This document shows, one piece after another, positions 52,758 through 61,818 of a stretch of DNA of 64,000 bases (position 1 is the first letter of the stretch; every line of letters begins with the position of its first letter). The DNA comes from Muribaculaceae bacterium (GTDB taxonomy: Bacteria; Bacteroidota; Bacteroidia; Bacteroidales; Muribaculaceae). The notes beneath the pieces were generated by a model that saw only the letters and a list, made by a program, of their open reading frames with translations, was not told the origin of the DNA and ran no database searches. The stretch lies in NCBI GenBank assembly GCA_017548365.1, contig JAFZAC010000035.1, positions 26,437 to 90,436 on the forward strand, written 5' to 3'. The position numbers and the translations under genes are program-made.

Positions 52758-54863
52758 ATGAAGAAATCATTGATTATGTGCGCCGCACTATTAATTGCTG
52801 GAACAGCAGCCGCTCAGCAAAAAATCAACTATCCAAAGGCTAAAACCGTCGACGTGGTTGACGACTATTTCGGAACCAAGGTTGCCGACCCCTATCGCTG
52901 GCTCGAAGACGACAACAGCACTGAGACTGCCGAATGGGTAAAAGCCGAGAACGAAATAACCCAAGCCTATCTCAAAAAAATACCATTCCGCGACAAGATT
53001 AAGGCCCGCCTTACTGAGCTCGCGAACTATGCCAAAATGGGAACGCCTTTTTATGTGAAAGACAAGATTTACTACTTCTATAACGATGGTCTGCAGAACC
53101 AGAGCGTCCTCTATGTCAAGGACAAAATTGATGGAGAGTCACGACTGGTCTTCGACCCCAACACACTGAGCGAGGATGGTACGGTAGCGCTCCAGAGCCT
53201 CAACTTTTCGAAGGACGGACGCTATGCTGCCTACACTATCACCCGCAACGGCAGCGACTGGAATGAAATAATCGTTCATGACCTCGTGACCGACAAGATG
53301 CTCGACGACCACATCATCTGGGCTAAGTTCACCGATGCCCAGTGGCTCGGCAACGGCTTCTTCTACAGTGCTTACGACAAGCCCGAGGATGCCAAGTCGT
53401 CAAAAAACGAATGGCACAAAGTAATGTACCATAAGCTCGGCACGCCTCAAGAGGATGACTACCTCGAGTTCCGCAGCTACGATAACCCACTACTTTTCCA
53501 CCAGGTGGGTGTTGACGAGGACGAGCGCTATGTCTTCATTCTACAGAGTGCCGGCGAGGGTAACGCACTCTTCGTCAAGGACCTTAAGGCCCTCAATCCA
53601 CATTATGTGAAAATTGCCGAAGACGGCGAGTTTGCCTTCGGACCCATAGGCGTCGACAATGGCAAGATTTATGTGATGACCAACCAAAACGCACCTTGCT
53701 ACAAGGTTCTCGCCTACGATGCCGAGAACCTCGGACCCAAGAACTTTACCGAGTTCATTCCTGAGAAGAAGTGGGTGCTCAGCGGCATCCAGATGTCGAA
53801 CCACAAGTTCATCGTCACCTACGACCGCGATGCCAGCACACATGCTTATCTCTATGATGCCAATGGCAAGGAACTTAACGAGATCAAGCTGCCTGCACTG
53901 GGTTCAGTAGGATTCAGCAGCAAGAACTCACGCAGCGAAGTTTTCTATAATTTCACTTCCTATACATTCCCATCTACTATCTACAGCTACAATGCCGAGA
54001 CCAACGAGTCGACTCCGTTCTTTGAGCCTAAAATTGCGATCAACCCAGCTGACTATGTCACCGAGCAGGTGTTCTATCCTAGCAAGGACGGCACAAAGAT
54101 TCCCATGTTCCTCATCTACAAGAAGGGTATGAAGAAAGACGGCAAGCGCCCCGTGTTCCTCTATGGCTACGGCGGTTTCAACGTGTCGATGAATCCTGGG
54201 TTCAGCTATGCACGCACTCCATTTGCCATGATCGACAAGGGCGGCATTTGCGCCTACACTAACCTGCGCGGTGGTGGCGAGTATGGTGAGGAGTGGCACA
54301 AGGCAGGCACTAAGATGGAGAAGCAGAACGTGTTTGACGATTTCATCGCCGCTGCCGAATGGCTCATTGCTCAAGGATACACCAAGAAAGGCAAAATTGC
54401 CTGCAACGGAGGCAGCAATGGCGGTCTGCTCGTGGGAGCAGTAGTTAACCAACGTCCCGACTTGTGGGGAGCTGCTGTGCCTCAAGTGGGTGTAATGGAC
54501 ATGCTGCGCTACCACCTGTTCACCATCGGTTGGAACTGGGCGCCAGACTATGGCCGCAGCGACGACAGCAAGGAGATGTTTGAATATCTCATGGGATACT
54601 CTCCATTGCACACCATCCACAACGATGGCACTCCCTATCCTCCCATCATGGTAACTACCAGTGACCACGATGACCGTGTGGTACCTGCTCACTCGTTCAA
54701 GTACGCTGCTCAGCTACAAGCCAGCAACACAGGTAATGCGGTGAAACTCATTCGCATTGATGTCAATGCAGGTCACGGACACGGCAAGCCACTGAGCAAG
54801 GTAATCGAAGAATATACCGACATCCAGTCGTTCATCATGTACAACCTAGGCGTTAAACCCTAA
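52758..54863 (+). CDS. Secreted prolyl oligopeptidase (peptidase family S9A)
   Basis: 701 residues. Signal peptide MCAALLIAGTAAAQ. The N-terminus INYPKAKTVDVVDDYFGTKVADPYRWLED is the family hallmark, followed by a seven-blade propeller (about 80-430) and an alpha/beta hydrolase domain. Catalytic residues: Ser in CNGGSNGGLLVG, Asp in SDHDDRVVP, His in NAGHGHGKP. It cuts short peptides after proline, here outside the cytoplasm. First gene of an operon: LolD-like ATPase 23 bases on, then a NigD-like lipoprotein. Confidence 0.95.
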   Translation: MKKSLIMCAALLIAGTAAAQQKINYPKAKTVDVVDDYFGTKVADPYRWLEDDNSTETAEWVKAENEITQAYLKKIPFRDKIKARLTELANYAKMGTPFYVKDKIYYFYNDGLQNQSVLYVKDKIDGESRLVFDPNTLSEDGTVALQSLNFSKDGRYAAYTITRNGSDWNEIIVHDLVTDKMLDDHIIWAKFTDAQWLGNGFFYSAYDKPEDAKSSKNEWHKVMYHKLGTPQEDDYLEFRSYDNPLLFHQVGVDEDERYVFILQSAGEGNALFVKDLKALNPHYVKIAEDGEFAFGPIGVDNGKIYVMTNQNAPCYKVLAYDAENLGPKNFTEFIPEKKWVLSGIQMSNHKFIVTYDRDASTHAYLYDANGKELNEIKLPALGSVGFSSKNSRSEVFYNFTSYTFPSTIYSYNAETNESTPFFEPKIAINPADYVTEQVFYPSKDGTKIPMFLIYKKGMKKDGKRPVFLYGYGGFNVSMNPGFSYARTPFAMIDKGGICAYTNLRGGGEYGEEWHKAGTKMEKQNVFDDFIAAAEWLIAQGYTKKGKIACNGGSNGGLLVGAVVNQRPDLWGAAVPQVGVMDMLRYHLFTIGWNWAPDYGRSDDSKEMFEYLMGYSPLHTIHNDGTPYPPIMVTTSDHDDRVVPAHSFKYAAQLQASNTGNAVKLIRIDVNAGHGHGKPLSKVIEEYTDIQSFIMYNLGVKP

Positions 54864-54886
54864 AAAACTATAAACAATAAACGACA

Positions 54887-55570
54887 TTGATTGAAGTAAA
54901 AAACATAATCAAGCGATACGGCGACCTCGAGGTGCTCCGTAGCGTTTCGGTAACCATTAACGATGGCGAGATTGTAGCCATCGTGGGACCCAGCGGTGCC
55001 GGCAAGACCACCCTGCTGCAAATCATTGGCACCCTCGATGCACCACAGAGCGGACAGGTACTGTTTGACGGAATCGATGTACTCAAACTCAAACAACGAG
55101 AACTAGCGAAGTTCAGAAACAAAAACATCGGTTTTGTCTTCCAGTTCCATCAGTTACTGCCGGAGTTCACCACGCTCGAGAACGTAGCAATACCAGCGCT
55201 CATCGGTGGCGAGAAAAAAACCGATGCTTACGAAAAAGCGAGACAACTCCTCGACTATTTGGGATTGGGGCAGCGACTGGAGCACAAGCCGGCTCAGCTC
55301 AGTGGTGGAGAGAGGCAGAGAGCTGCAGTGGCCAGAGCCCTTATCAACAATCCCAAGGTAATACTTGCCGATGAGCCTTCGGGGTCGCTCGATACACAAA
55401 ACAAACTAGAGCTACACAAGCTCTTCTTTGACCTACGCGATAAGTTCAAACAAACTTTCGTTATAGTCACACACGACGAGACACTCGCCCACAATGCTAA
55501 CGTTGACCGGGTGTTACACATGCAAGACGGTATTATTGTTGACCCAGAGTTAAAACACGACACGCTTTGA
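54887..55570 (+). CDS. lolD: ABC transporter ATP-binding protein, LolD/MacB type
   Basis: 227 residues from a TTG start (the frame reads [17 protein letters not shown], standard for the family, and no ATG is available). Walker [11 protein letters not shown]-loop [13 protein letters not shown], signature [15 protein letters not shown], Walker [11 protein letters not shown]-loop SLDT, switch VTHDE. The [15 protein letters not shown] sequence is typical of LolD, the ATPase that powers release of lipoproteins to LolA. The membrane partner (LolC/E) is not adjacent, which is usual in Bacteroidota. Co-transcribed with the peptidase and NigD-like genes. Confidence 0.9.
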   Translation: MIEVKNIIKRYGDLEVLRSVSVTINDGEIVAIVGPSGAGKTTLLQIIGTLDAPQSGQVLFDGIDVLKLKQRELAKFRNKNIGFVFQFHQLLPEFTTLENVAIPALIGGEKKTDAYEKARQLLDYLGLGQRLEHKPAQLSGGERQRAAVARALINNPKVILADEPSGSLDTQNKLELHKLFFDLRDKFKQTFVIVTHDETLAHNANVDRVLHMQDGIIVDPELKHDTL

Positions 55571-56253
55571 GACAGTTATTTGCAATAGCGACCATTGCTT
55601 TCTTGGCTATCACAGCCTGCGACCGCAGTCATGACGGCAAGCTAGATGAGTCCTACGAGACTCAATTGCTTGACATTGTCACCTACACTGGTGTCGATGG
55701 CGACAATCATGCCACGTTCCGCCTCGACCAGCACGATGACGAAGCCCCCATCAACCTTTTTTCTACGGTAAATGCACCACAAAAAGTGGCAAAAGATGAG
55801 AGAATACTGCTAAGCTACTCCATTAAACATAAGGCCAGCGATAACTCCTACTGGGACATCAACGCCACTTCCTACACGCGCATATTCAGCGACTCTATCA
55901 GAGTCAATATCAACCCAATCGATTCCTACTCAAGACGACCCATACGACTGACAAGCGCTTGGAGAACAGGAGAATTCATAAATCTCTATGGTCAAGTTGA
56001 ACACACAGGGAAAAAACGCTTCCTTTACATGTTGATTGACAGAGACACCCGCAACAACGACACTGTTCAGGCCTATCTCATCCACGACCTTCTCGACACA
56101 CCGCAGGACAGCATCTTCTATTGGCGAGACTTCTATCTCTCGGTTAACGTTGGAGTGCTGAAAAGCAACCACTACCCATGCAAAGTCTTGCGCCTCAATC
56201 TCAACGACGCAAACAACCCCTCAGTCACTCACCACGACTTTAAAATCAAGTGA
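55567..56253 (+). CDS. NigD-like lipoprotein
   Basis: 228 residues from a TTG start that overlaps the LolD stop (TTGA). Lipobox FLAITAC near residue 18. The arrangement of a small OB-like domain ([36 protein letters not shown]) and a C-terminal beta domain ([21 protein letters not shown]) fits the NigD-like family of Bacteroidales, whose founding member was linked to a bacteriocin cluster but whose role is unknown. Its coupling to LolD suggests a surface lipoprotein moved by the Lol system. Confidence 0.8.
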   Translation: MRQLFAIATIAFLAITACDRSHDGKLDESYETQLLDIVTYTGVDGDNHATFRLDQHDDEAPINLFSTVNAPQKVAKDERILLSYSIKHKASDNSYWDINATSYTRIFSDSIRVNINPIDSYSRRPIRLTSAWRTGEFINLYGQVEHTGKKRFLYMLIDRDTRNNDTVQAYLIHDLLDTPQDSIFYWRDFYLSVNVGVLKSNHYPCKVLRLNLNDANNPSVTHHDFKIK

Positions 56254-56308
56254 CAAGCATCCACCATTCTCCTAAGCGAGCATAGCGGTGCAGCACATTT
56301 TTTCAATC

Positions 56309-56435
56309 TTGCTTTACAACTTGTCAAGCATTATCTTTGCGCGCACCTAAATTACATTAAATAATATCATTATGAAACACAAAAATACAAGAAATAAGAA
56401 ACGGCATTTGTCTTCGTTAGCCAAGGCAGTGCCTT
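56309..56435 (+). repeat. Dispersed promoter-plus-short-ORF element, copy 2
   Basis: TTG (56309-56311), 20-base spacer, TATCTTTG (56332-56339), then ATG at 56373. The frame codes 21 residues, MKHKNTRNKKRHLSSLAKAVP, to a TAG at 56436-56438. About 60 bases match 17791-17855. The tail GCCAAGGCAGTGCCTTAGGC is a near-perfect palindrome. Confidence 0.55.
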
Positions 56436-56838
56436 AGGCTCAAAAAACTTTTTTTTCAAAAATTCGTCCCACTCCCAATCACGATTCCCGTTCCCCGATC
56501 CTCGAATTAAACTCTCCCCTTTCGTTAGCACAATATGTCAGCAGGTCGTAGCGCATTGCGTTACGAAATTTTTAGTTACAAATCGAAACAAGAGGAAAGC
56601 CGCTCACGTACTATCATTTTTTAACAAGGCAAATACAATCACATTAACAATTATAATAAAAACTCCTCATTATGACAACAAATCATCAATTTATAAAAAT
56701 TTTTTTTTGTAAAAGTGTCCCATTTTCAAGTTTTGCTCCATTATGCCACTTTCAATCTGTAACCACTCAAAAAGTTTTTTTTCAAAAAATGTCCCATAGC
56801 CATCTCATTATGATTGATAAACCTTCCTAAACGTTACC

Positions 56839-56866
56839 GAGGCGGGGACATCTCCGTCTCCGCCTC
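56839..56866 (+). terminator. Orphan GC-rich hairpin
   Basis: 11-bp stem with one G-T pair (56839-56849 with 56856-56866), loop ATCTCC; a second small hairpin TTCAAG/CTTGAA with a T run follows. No gene ends nearby. Confidence 0.4.
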
Positions 56867-57117
56867 GATAATTTCAAGTTTTTTTCTTGAAGCCTAAAAT
56901 TTACTAAACCCAAAAAAAGTGTTTTTCATGGACAAACAACAAATGTATAAAAATAAACAAGCCTAAAACAATTTTACCTTTATGCCTATGAATTATGATG
57001 CAAAAATAAACTATAATTATCAACCATACAAACAAGTATATACAAATGGGCAATTTTTATAGATAAATCACCTGAAAATAAGTTTTTTTTACATTTTTCT
57101 TTAAAAAATCAACAATT

Positions 57118-58080
57118 TCACCTGTTTCTATGTATGGTTTTTAACAAAACATTACTACCCAAATATGATAGGAGTATAGCAATTTTGTTCTTTAATCTCA
57201 CATTTTTATCTTTAATGCATAAATTGCGAACACTTACAATATAGTCCCAACAGCGATTCTTCACAGAAGTCCATTTAGGGGAATCCAACGGCATCAAGCG
57301 AAACATATTGAAACAAGCACTCAAGTGGCGGCTTCGTACTGCCGGCAAGTATTGAGGTGCTTCGTCAGTCACTTGTTGCTCAAGCTTTTCAAGGTGATCA
57401 AGAACATGGGTGCGCCTCATGCTCATAGTAGTGATTATGCTTCCTTCACGATGCATATAATAATACATAGGGGCATAAACGAGAGCTACTCTATCTACCT
57501 GAACCAGCAAAGGATAGATAACGGCTAGGTCTTCATATAGGGCTCCTTTAGGAAATCTCAAGGTGTTAAAAAGGTGCTTTTCAAAAAGACGACTGCATGC
57601 CGAGTGGTTGAGTTTGCGCTGATAAAAGACGCTAATTATAGCTTCTTCCTGGGTATAGATTTTACAACGGGCATTGTGTGTTTTCACTTCTCGAGGAGTG
57701 TTCTCGTCTTTCAACTCCTGCCAGGTGCAAACGGCAATCTGAGACTTTGTGGTCTTGATAGTATCTACAAGAACCTCCACAAAGCGAGGATGAACATAAT
57801 CGTCAGCATCGATAAAAGTAACATAATCGCCACTCATCACATCAAGGCCGGCATTTCGAGCATCACTCAAGCCGCCATTGCTCTTGTGAATAACCCTGAT
57901 GCGGCGATCTTGGAGAGCATAGTCATCACACATGTTACCGCTCATATCAAGACTGCCATCATCTACAAGGATGATTTCGAGGTCTGAATAGGTTTGAGCT
58001 AGCACCGAGTCAACACAACGTGCAAGATAATCCTGCACGTTGTAGACTGGTATGATGACTGAAATCAATTTTAAATTCAA
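57118..58080 (-). CDS. Glycosyltransferase family 2
   Basis: 320 residues from the proposed TTG start (MNLKLISVIIPVYN). GT-A fold motifs: ISVIIPVYN, LVDDGSLD, SNGGLSDARNAGLDVMSGDYV and the DxD-type FIDADDYV. Such enzymes add a sugar to surface polysaccharide or glycolipid. No signal peptide. The open frame reaches an ATG at 58152, but the added 24 residues (PLNNAQFTMLNALIL...) are translated repeat sequence and a -7 box (TAATTTTG, 58105-58112) lies within that stretch, so a start after it is preferred. It stands alone with no polysaccharide cluster around it. Confidence 0.85.
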   Translation of the reverse strand: MNLKLISVIIPVYNVQDYLARCVDSVLAQTYSDLEIILVDDGSLDMSGNMCDDYALQDRRIRVIHKSNGGLSDARNAGLDVMSGDYVTFIDADDYVHPRFVEVLVDTIKTTKSQIAVCTWQELKDENTPREVKTHNARCKIYTQEEAIISVFYQRKLNHSACSRLFEKHLFNTLRFPKGALYEDLAVIYPLLVQVDRVALVYAPMYYYMHREGSIITTMSMRRTHVLDHLEKLEQQVTDEAPQYLPAVRSRHLSACFNMFRLMPLDSPKWTSVKNRCWDYIVSVRNLCIKDKNVRLKNKIAILLSYLGSNVLLKTIHRNR

Positions 58081-58104
58081 TATTTTTAGAAAACTTGAAT
58101 TATC

Positions 58105-58112
58105 CAAAATTA
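58105..58112 (-). promoter_or_regulatory. Probable -7 box of the glycosyltransferase
   Basis: TAATTTTG on the minus strand, 24 bases before the TTG at 58080. Confidence 0.45.
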
Positions 58113-58120
58113 AGGCATTC

Positions 58121-58193
58121 AGCATTGTGAATTGTGCATTATTCAAAGGCACAGCCCAAATTATGCATTGTGAATTGTGAATTATGCATTAAT
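58121..58193. repeat. Dispersed ATGCATTGTGAATT-type repeat between glycosyltransferase and cysS
   Basis: Two blocks, GCATTGTGAATTGTGCATTA (58122-58141) and AATTATGCATTGTGAATTGTGAATTATGC (58159-58187), separated by a short segment AAGGCACAGCCC. The same order with about 45 bases in common recurs at 59715-59769 on the other side of cysS. Confidence 0.65.
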
Positions 58194-59668
58194 CAACGCA
58201 CCTTCCACTCAAAGCCGTCTTTGGTGTCTTTTACATCAAAGCCTGCCTCGTTCAAGCGGTCACGAATGAGGTCACTAGTTGCCCAATCCTTTGCCGCCTT
58301 GGCATTCCTACGCATCTCAAGAAGCAGGTCCACTGCCTTCTTGTAAGGCTCAAGATTCACACTGTCACCACCGGCAGCATCATCGCGAACTCCCAGCACA
58401 TCAAACAGATAGGTTTGGAATGTAGCCTTGAGAGTGTCAATGTCGGCTTGGGTAAGGGATGCATTGCCATCATTCACCTGATTGATGACCTTGCAAGCAT
58501 CAAATAGGATAGCTATCACCTGGGCAGTGTTGAGGTCATCGTTCATCGCCTCAGCACAACGCGAAGCATAGTCATCAAGCTTGATGCTGCTGTTGTCACT
58601 TGGCTTGAACTCGTTAAGGCGTTGCCAACCGTCCATCATGCGCTCATAGGCCTTCTCAGCAGCCAGCAGAGCATCATTAGAGAAATCTACTGTGCCGCGA
58701 TAGTGGGCCTGCAAGATAAAGAAGCGAATTGTCATCGGACTATAAGCTTTGTCAAGCATCTTATGGCTGCCAGTGAAGAACTCCTCAAGTGTGATGAAAT
58801 TACCAAGCGACTTGCCCATCTTTTGGCCATTGATGGTTATCATATTGTTATGCATCCAGTAATGCACCATATCATCGCCTTGACTAGCAACCGACTGAGC
58901 TATCTCGCATTCATGATGAGGGAAAACAAGGTCCATGCCACCACCATGGATATCGAAATGGCGACCCAGATATTTGCGACCCATGGCAGTGCACTCGCAA
59001 TGCCAGCCAGGGAAGCCGTCGCTCCAAGGCGATGGCCAACGCATGATGTGCTCGGGTTGCGCTTTCTTCCATAGGGCAAAATCGGCCTGGTTGCGTTTCT
59101 CACCAACACCCTCAAGGGCTCGACTGTTGTTTATCACATCCTCAAGGTTGCGACCGCTCAACTTGCCATACTTGTGGTCTTTGTTATACTTCTCAACATC
59201 AAAGTATACACTACCATTACTCTCATAGGCATAGCCATTGTCAAGTATCTCCTGCACAAGCTGTTCCTGCTCTATAATATGCCCAGTCGCATGGGGCTCA
59301 ATGCTGGGTGGAAGCACGTTGAGGGCTTGCATAGCTGCATGGTAGCGATTAGTGTAATACTGAGCTATCTCCATTGGCTCTAACTGCTCCAAACGCGCTT
59401 TCTTTGCTATCTTGTCCTCTCCTTCGTCAGCATCATGCTCCAAATGGCCCACATCGGTGATGTTGCGAACATATCGCACCTTATAACCCAAATGCTGGAG
59501 GTATCGGAACAACACATCAAAGGTGATTGATGGGCGCGCATGCCCTAGATGAGGATCTCCATATACAGTTGGTCCGCAAACATACATACCTACATTGGGC
59601 TCCTGCAAAGGCTTGAACAACTCTTTTCTACGAGTCAAGGTGTTATATATAAATAGTTGATGCTCCAT
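58193..59668 (-). CDS. cysS: Cysteinyl-tRNA synthetase
   Basis: 491 residues. Class I synthetase: HIGH-type motif DPHLGHARP after the zinc Cys in [14 protein letters not shown]-type motif KMGKSLGN, further zinc ligands in [10 protein letters not shown] and HHECEIA. The C-terminal DALR-like domain is present to the end. It charges tRNA-Cys in the cytoplasm. Flanked on both sides by copies of the ATGCATTGTGAATT repeat; no clear promoter box was found. Confidence 0.98.
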   Translation of the reverse strand: MEHQLFIYNTLTRRKELFKPLQEPNVGMYVCGPTVYGDPHLGHARPSITFDVLFRYLQHLGYKVRYVRNITDVGHLEHDADEGEDKIAKKARLEQLEPMEIAQYYTNRYHAAMQALNVLPPSIEPHATGHIIEQEQLVQEILDNGYAYESNGSVYFDVEKYNKDHKYGKLSGRNLEDVINNSRALEGVGEKRNQADFALWKKAQPEHIMRWPSPWSDGFPGWHCECTAMGRKYLGRHFDIHGGGMDLVFPHHECEIAQSVASQGDDMVHYWMHNNMITINGQKMGKSLGNFITLEEFFTGSHKMLDKAYSPMTIRFFILQAHYRGTVDFSNDALLAAEKAYERMMDGWQRLNEFKPSDNSSIKLDDYASRCAEAMNDDLNTAQVIAILFDACKVINQVNDGNASLTQADIDTLKATFQTYLFDVLGVRDDAAGGDSVNLEPYKKAVDLLLEMRRNAKAAKDWATSDLIRDRLNEAGFDVKDTKDGFEWKVR

Positions 59669-59714
59669 AGTCTTATACTAAACATATTAACGAGGCATGG
59701 GCACAACCATGCCT

Positions 59715-59769
59715 CAATTATGAATTATGCATTAATAAAAGGTGCTAGCCCCATTATGCAATGAATTAA
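59715..59769. repeat. Dispersed ATGCATTGTGAATT-type repeat upstream of cysS
   Basis: CAATTATGAATTATGCATTA, spacer AAAAGGTGCTAGCCCC, CATTATGCAATGAATTAAG; same order and orientation as at 58121-58193. Confidence 0.6.
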
Positions 59770-60086
59770 GCTTGTCCTTTGGGTAGTGGAAAATCCATGA
59801 TGCCGTCTTTGTTGACGACCTTGCGAGGCTTGATTTCACCAAAGTGAGACTCATATTTATCTACATTCTCCTTAAGGGCATAGAGCAGCTGCTTTGCGTT
59901 CTCGGGAGTCATAATGATACGGCTCTGAACACGTGCTTTTGGTGTGTTGGGTGCTACAAAAATCATGTCAAGCACAAAGTCATTGGGAGAATGAGAAATA
60001 ACTGCCAGGTTTGAATATCGGCCCTGCATCTCATCATTGGGAACTTCTATTTGAATTTGATTCTGTTTGTTCTTTTCGTTTGCCAT
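59766..60086 (-). CDS. DUF3467 family protein
   Basis: 106 residues from MANEKNKQNQIQIEVP. The domain is DUF3467: GRYSNLAVISHSPNDFVLDMIFVAP, then KARVQSRIIMTPENAKQLLYALKENV. These small cytoplasmic proteins are common in bacteria and phages; their function is unknown. The frame extends upstream to 60128 but that would add a hydrophobic stretch (IIIFIKHRK) absent from the family, so 60086 is chosen. Tail of 15 residues is variable. Divergent from the que operon. Confidence 0.87.
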   Translation of the reverse strand: MANEKNKQNQIQIEVPNDEMQGRYSNLAVISHSPNDFVLDMIFVAPNTPKARVQSRIIMTPENAKQLLYALKENVDKYESHFGEIKPRKVVNKDGIMDFPLPKGQA

Positions 60087-60221
60087 TTTTCTGTGTTTTA
60101 TGAATATTATTATACGTTTTATCTGCAAATTTCGTCAAAATACTTGATGTGTGCAAATGTTTAACATTAAAAATAGATAATCATGACTCTTTCAAAACTG
60201 CCATAAAAGAAAATTTTTCAC

Positions 60222-60237
60222 TAACTTTGCAAACTAG
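60222..60237 (+). promoter_or_regulatory. Probable -7 box of the que operon
   Basis: TAACTTTG (60222-60229) within the 18-base sequence TTTTCACTAACTTTGCAA shared with the aminopeptidase promoter region at 32698-32715. The TTTGCAAA core is palindromic; outer arms are weaker here. ATG at 60266, 36 bases on. Confidence 0.6.
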
Positions 60238-60265
60238 AATAACAACAACTTAAAATCAAGTTTTT

Positions 60266-60739
60266 ATGTCACGAAACAAAGAAAACTGTGGCGACATCAC
60301 ACTGCTCGGCAATAAGGGAACAAAATATGACGATAAGTATAATCCCGATGTGCTGGAAACGTTCGACAATATGCACCCAGACAACGAGTATTTGGTGAGT
60401 TTCAACTGCCCGGAGTTCACTGCGCTGTGCCCCATCACCGGACAGCCAGACTTTGGACGCATTGTCATCAGCTATATTCCACGCATCAAGATGGTTGAGA
60501 GCAAGAGTCTTAAGCTCTACCTTTTCAGCTTCCGCAACCAGGGCGACTTCCACGAGGACTGCGTTAACATAATCATGAAAGACCTCGTGAAACTCATGGA
60601 TCCTAAATACTTAGAGGTTACGGGATTTTTCAACCCCCGAGGTGGTATCGCGATTGTGCCGTTTGCCAATTATGGTGATGACGATCATCAAGATATGGTG
60701 AAACAGCGTATGATGGCCAACTTCAACAATTGCAAGTAA
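60266..60739 (+). CDS. queF: NADPH-dependent 7-cyano-7-deazaguanine reductase QueF
   Basis: 157 residues, the short unimodular QueF. Motifs: [16 protein letters not shown] with the nucleophilic Cys and Asp, and [21 protein letters not shown] with the NADPH-binding QueF signature. It reduces preQ0 to preQ1, the last step before insertion into tRNA by Tgt. First gene of queF-queC-queD-queE; queC begins one base after its stop. No preQ1 riboswitch was seen in the 60 bases of leader. Confidence 0.97.
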   Translation: MSRNKENCGDITLLGNKGTKYDDKYNPDVLETFDNMHPDNEYLVSFNCPEFTALCPITGQPDFGRIVISYIPRIKMVESKSLKLYLFSFRNQGDFHEDCVNIIMKDLVKLMDPKYLEVTGFFNPRGGIAIVPFANYGDDDHQDMVKQRMMANFNNCK

Positions 60740-60740
60740 T

Positions 60741-61397
60741 ATGGCAAAAGACACTGTAATAATACTATCGGGAGGTATGGACTCATGCACAATGTTGCAT
60801 GAGTACAAGGACAGCATTGCCCTTGCCATAACATTCGACTATGGCTCCACCCAGAATCACCGTGAGCAGCAATATGCCGTTAAGCAGTGTCAGGCATTGG
60901 GCATCAAGCATCTTATTATCCCTCTTGATTTCATGCACAAGCACTTCAAGAGCGCATTGCTCGAAACTCCCGACGACATTCCTGAGGGAAACTACGATGA
61001 TGAAAACATGAAATCGACAGTGGTACCTTTCCGCAATGGTATCATGCTATCTATTGCATGCGGCATTGCCGAGAGCAACGGCCTAAAACGGGTAATGATT
61101 GCCAACCACGGTGGTGACCACACAATATATCCCGACTGTAGGCCAGAGTTCATCAATGCCATGTCGAGAGCAATGCAGCAAGGAACATACGAAAAGATTG
61201 AAATCTTTGCTCCCTATACCAATATCACCAAGACCGATATAGCACGTCGTGGTAAGGATCTAAACATTGACTACTCGATGACCTACTCCTGCTACAAGGG
61301 AGGCGAGAAGCATTGTGGCAAGTGCGGGACCTGCCGTGAACGCATTGAGGCGCTCCGCGAAGCAGGGATTCCCGATCCTACCACCTATGAGACATAA
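60741..61397 (+). CDS. queC: 7-cyano-7-deazaguanine synthase QueC
   Basis: 218 residues. PP-loop ILSGGMDSCTM near residue 8 and the zinc-binding cysteines at the end (CYKGGEKHCGKCGTCRER). It converts 7-carboxy-7-deazaguanine to preQ0 with ATP and ammonia. The second gene of the operon, one base from queF. Confidence 0.97.
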   Translation: MAKDTVIILSGGMDSCTMLHEYKDSIALAITFDYGSTQNHREQQYAVKQCQALGIKHLIIPLDFMHKHFKSALLETPDDIPEGNYDDENMKSTVVPFRNGIMLSIACGIAESNGLKRVMIANHGGDHTIYPDCRPEFINAMSRAMQQGTYEKIEIFAPYTNITKTDIARRGKDLNIDYSMTYSCYKGGEKHCGKCGTCRERIEALREAGIPDPTTYET

Positions 61398-61432
61398 ATC
61401 AAAAATCTATCACACTTAAAACTTATATAATT

Positions 61433-61768
61433 GTGTATTACGTAGAAAAAACACTGGAAATATCATCATGCCACCAGCTCTATCTTGACTATGAGAGCAA
61501 GTGCGAAAACCTGCACGGACACAACTGGATCATCAAGGTCTATTGCAAGGCTAAAGAGCTTGATAGCAACGGACTGGTGTGTGACTTCACTCTCATCAAA
61601 AAGCTCATTCACGACCGCATTGACCACAAGAACCTGAACGAGGTACTGAAATTCAACCCCACAGCCGAGAACATCGCTCACTGGGTAGTAGAGACTGTGC
61701 CTAACTGCTATCGCGCCGACGTTTGGGAGTCACGCGATAATATGGCTTCTTACGTCAAAGACGAGTAA
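61433..61768 (+). CDS. queD: 6-carboxytetrahydropterin synthase QueD
   Basis: 111 residues from a GTG start (no ATG in range; YYVEKTLEISSCHQLY is the family N-terminus). Zinc His residues: CHQLY and LHGHNW; catalytic Cys in ESKCENLHGH; the Asp/His pair in DHKNLNE; PTAENIAHWV. It makes 6-carboxytetrahydropterin from dihydroneopterin triphosphate. GTP cyclohydrolase I, the first enzyme of the path, is not in this window. Confidence 0.96.
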   Translation: MYYVEKTLEISSCHQLYLDYESKCENLHGHNWIIKVYCKAKELDSNGLVCDFTLIKKLIHDRIDHKNLNEVLKFNPTAENIAHWVVETVPNCYRADVWESRDNMASYVKDE

Positions 61769-61818
61769 CTTGGGATGGCAATGTCCAACCCACAGCACAC
61801 TTAACACTTCACTTAATA

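Larger units (their letters stand above)
56254..57117. other. 864-bp gene-poor region with repeat fragments
   Basis: No open frame with coding character beyond the short peptide at 56373. It holds the second copy of the dispersed element, degenerate fragments of TCCCATTTTCAAG/TCCCATAG-type sequence, a strong GC-rich hairpin at 56839-56866 with no gene in front of it, and about 250 bases of very AT-rich sequence up to the glycosyltransferase stop. It looks like remains of former genes or insertions. Confidence 0.6.

Noticed and set aside
60180..60265. Possible preQ1 riboswitch before queF
   Set aside because: The leader is short and shows neither the type I loop/A-rich tail nor a type II fold.
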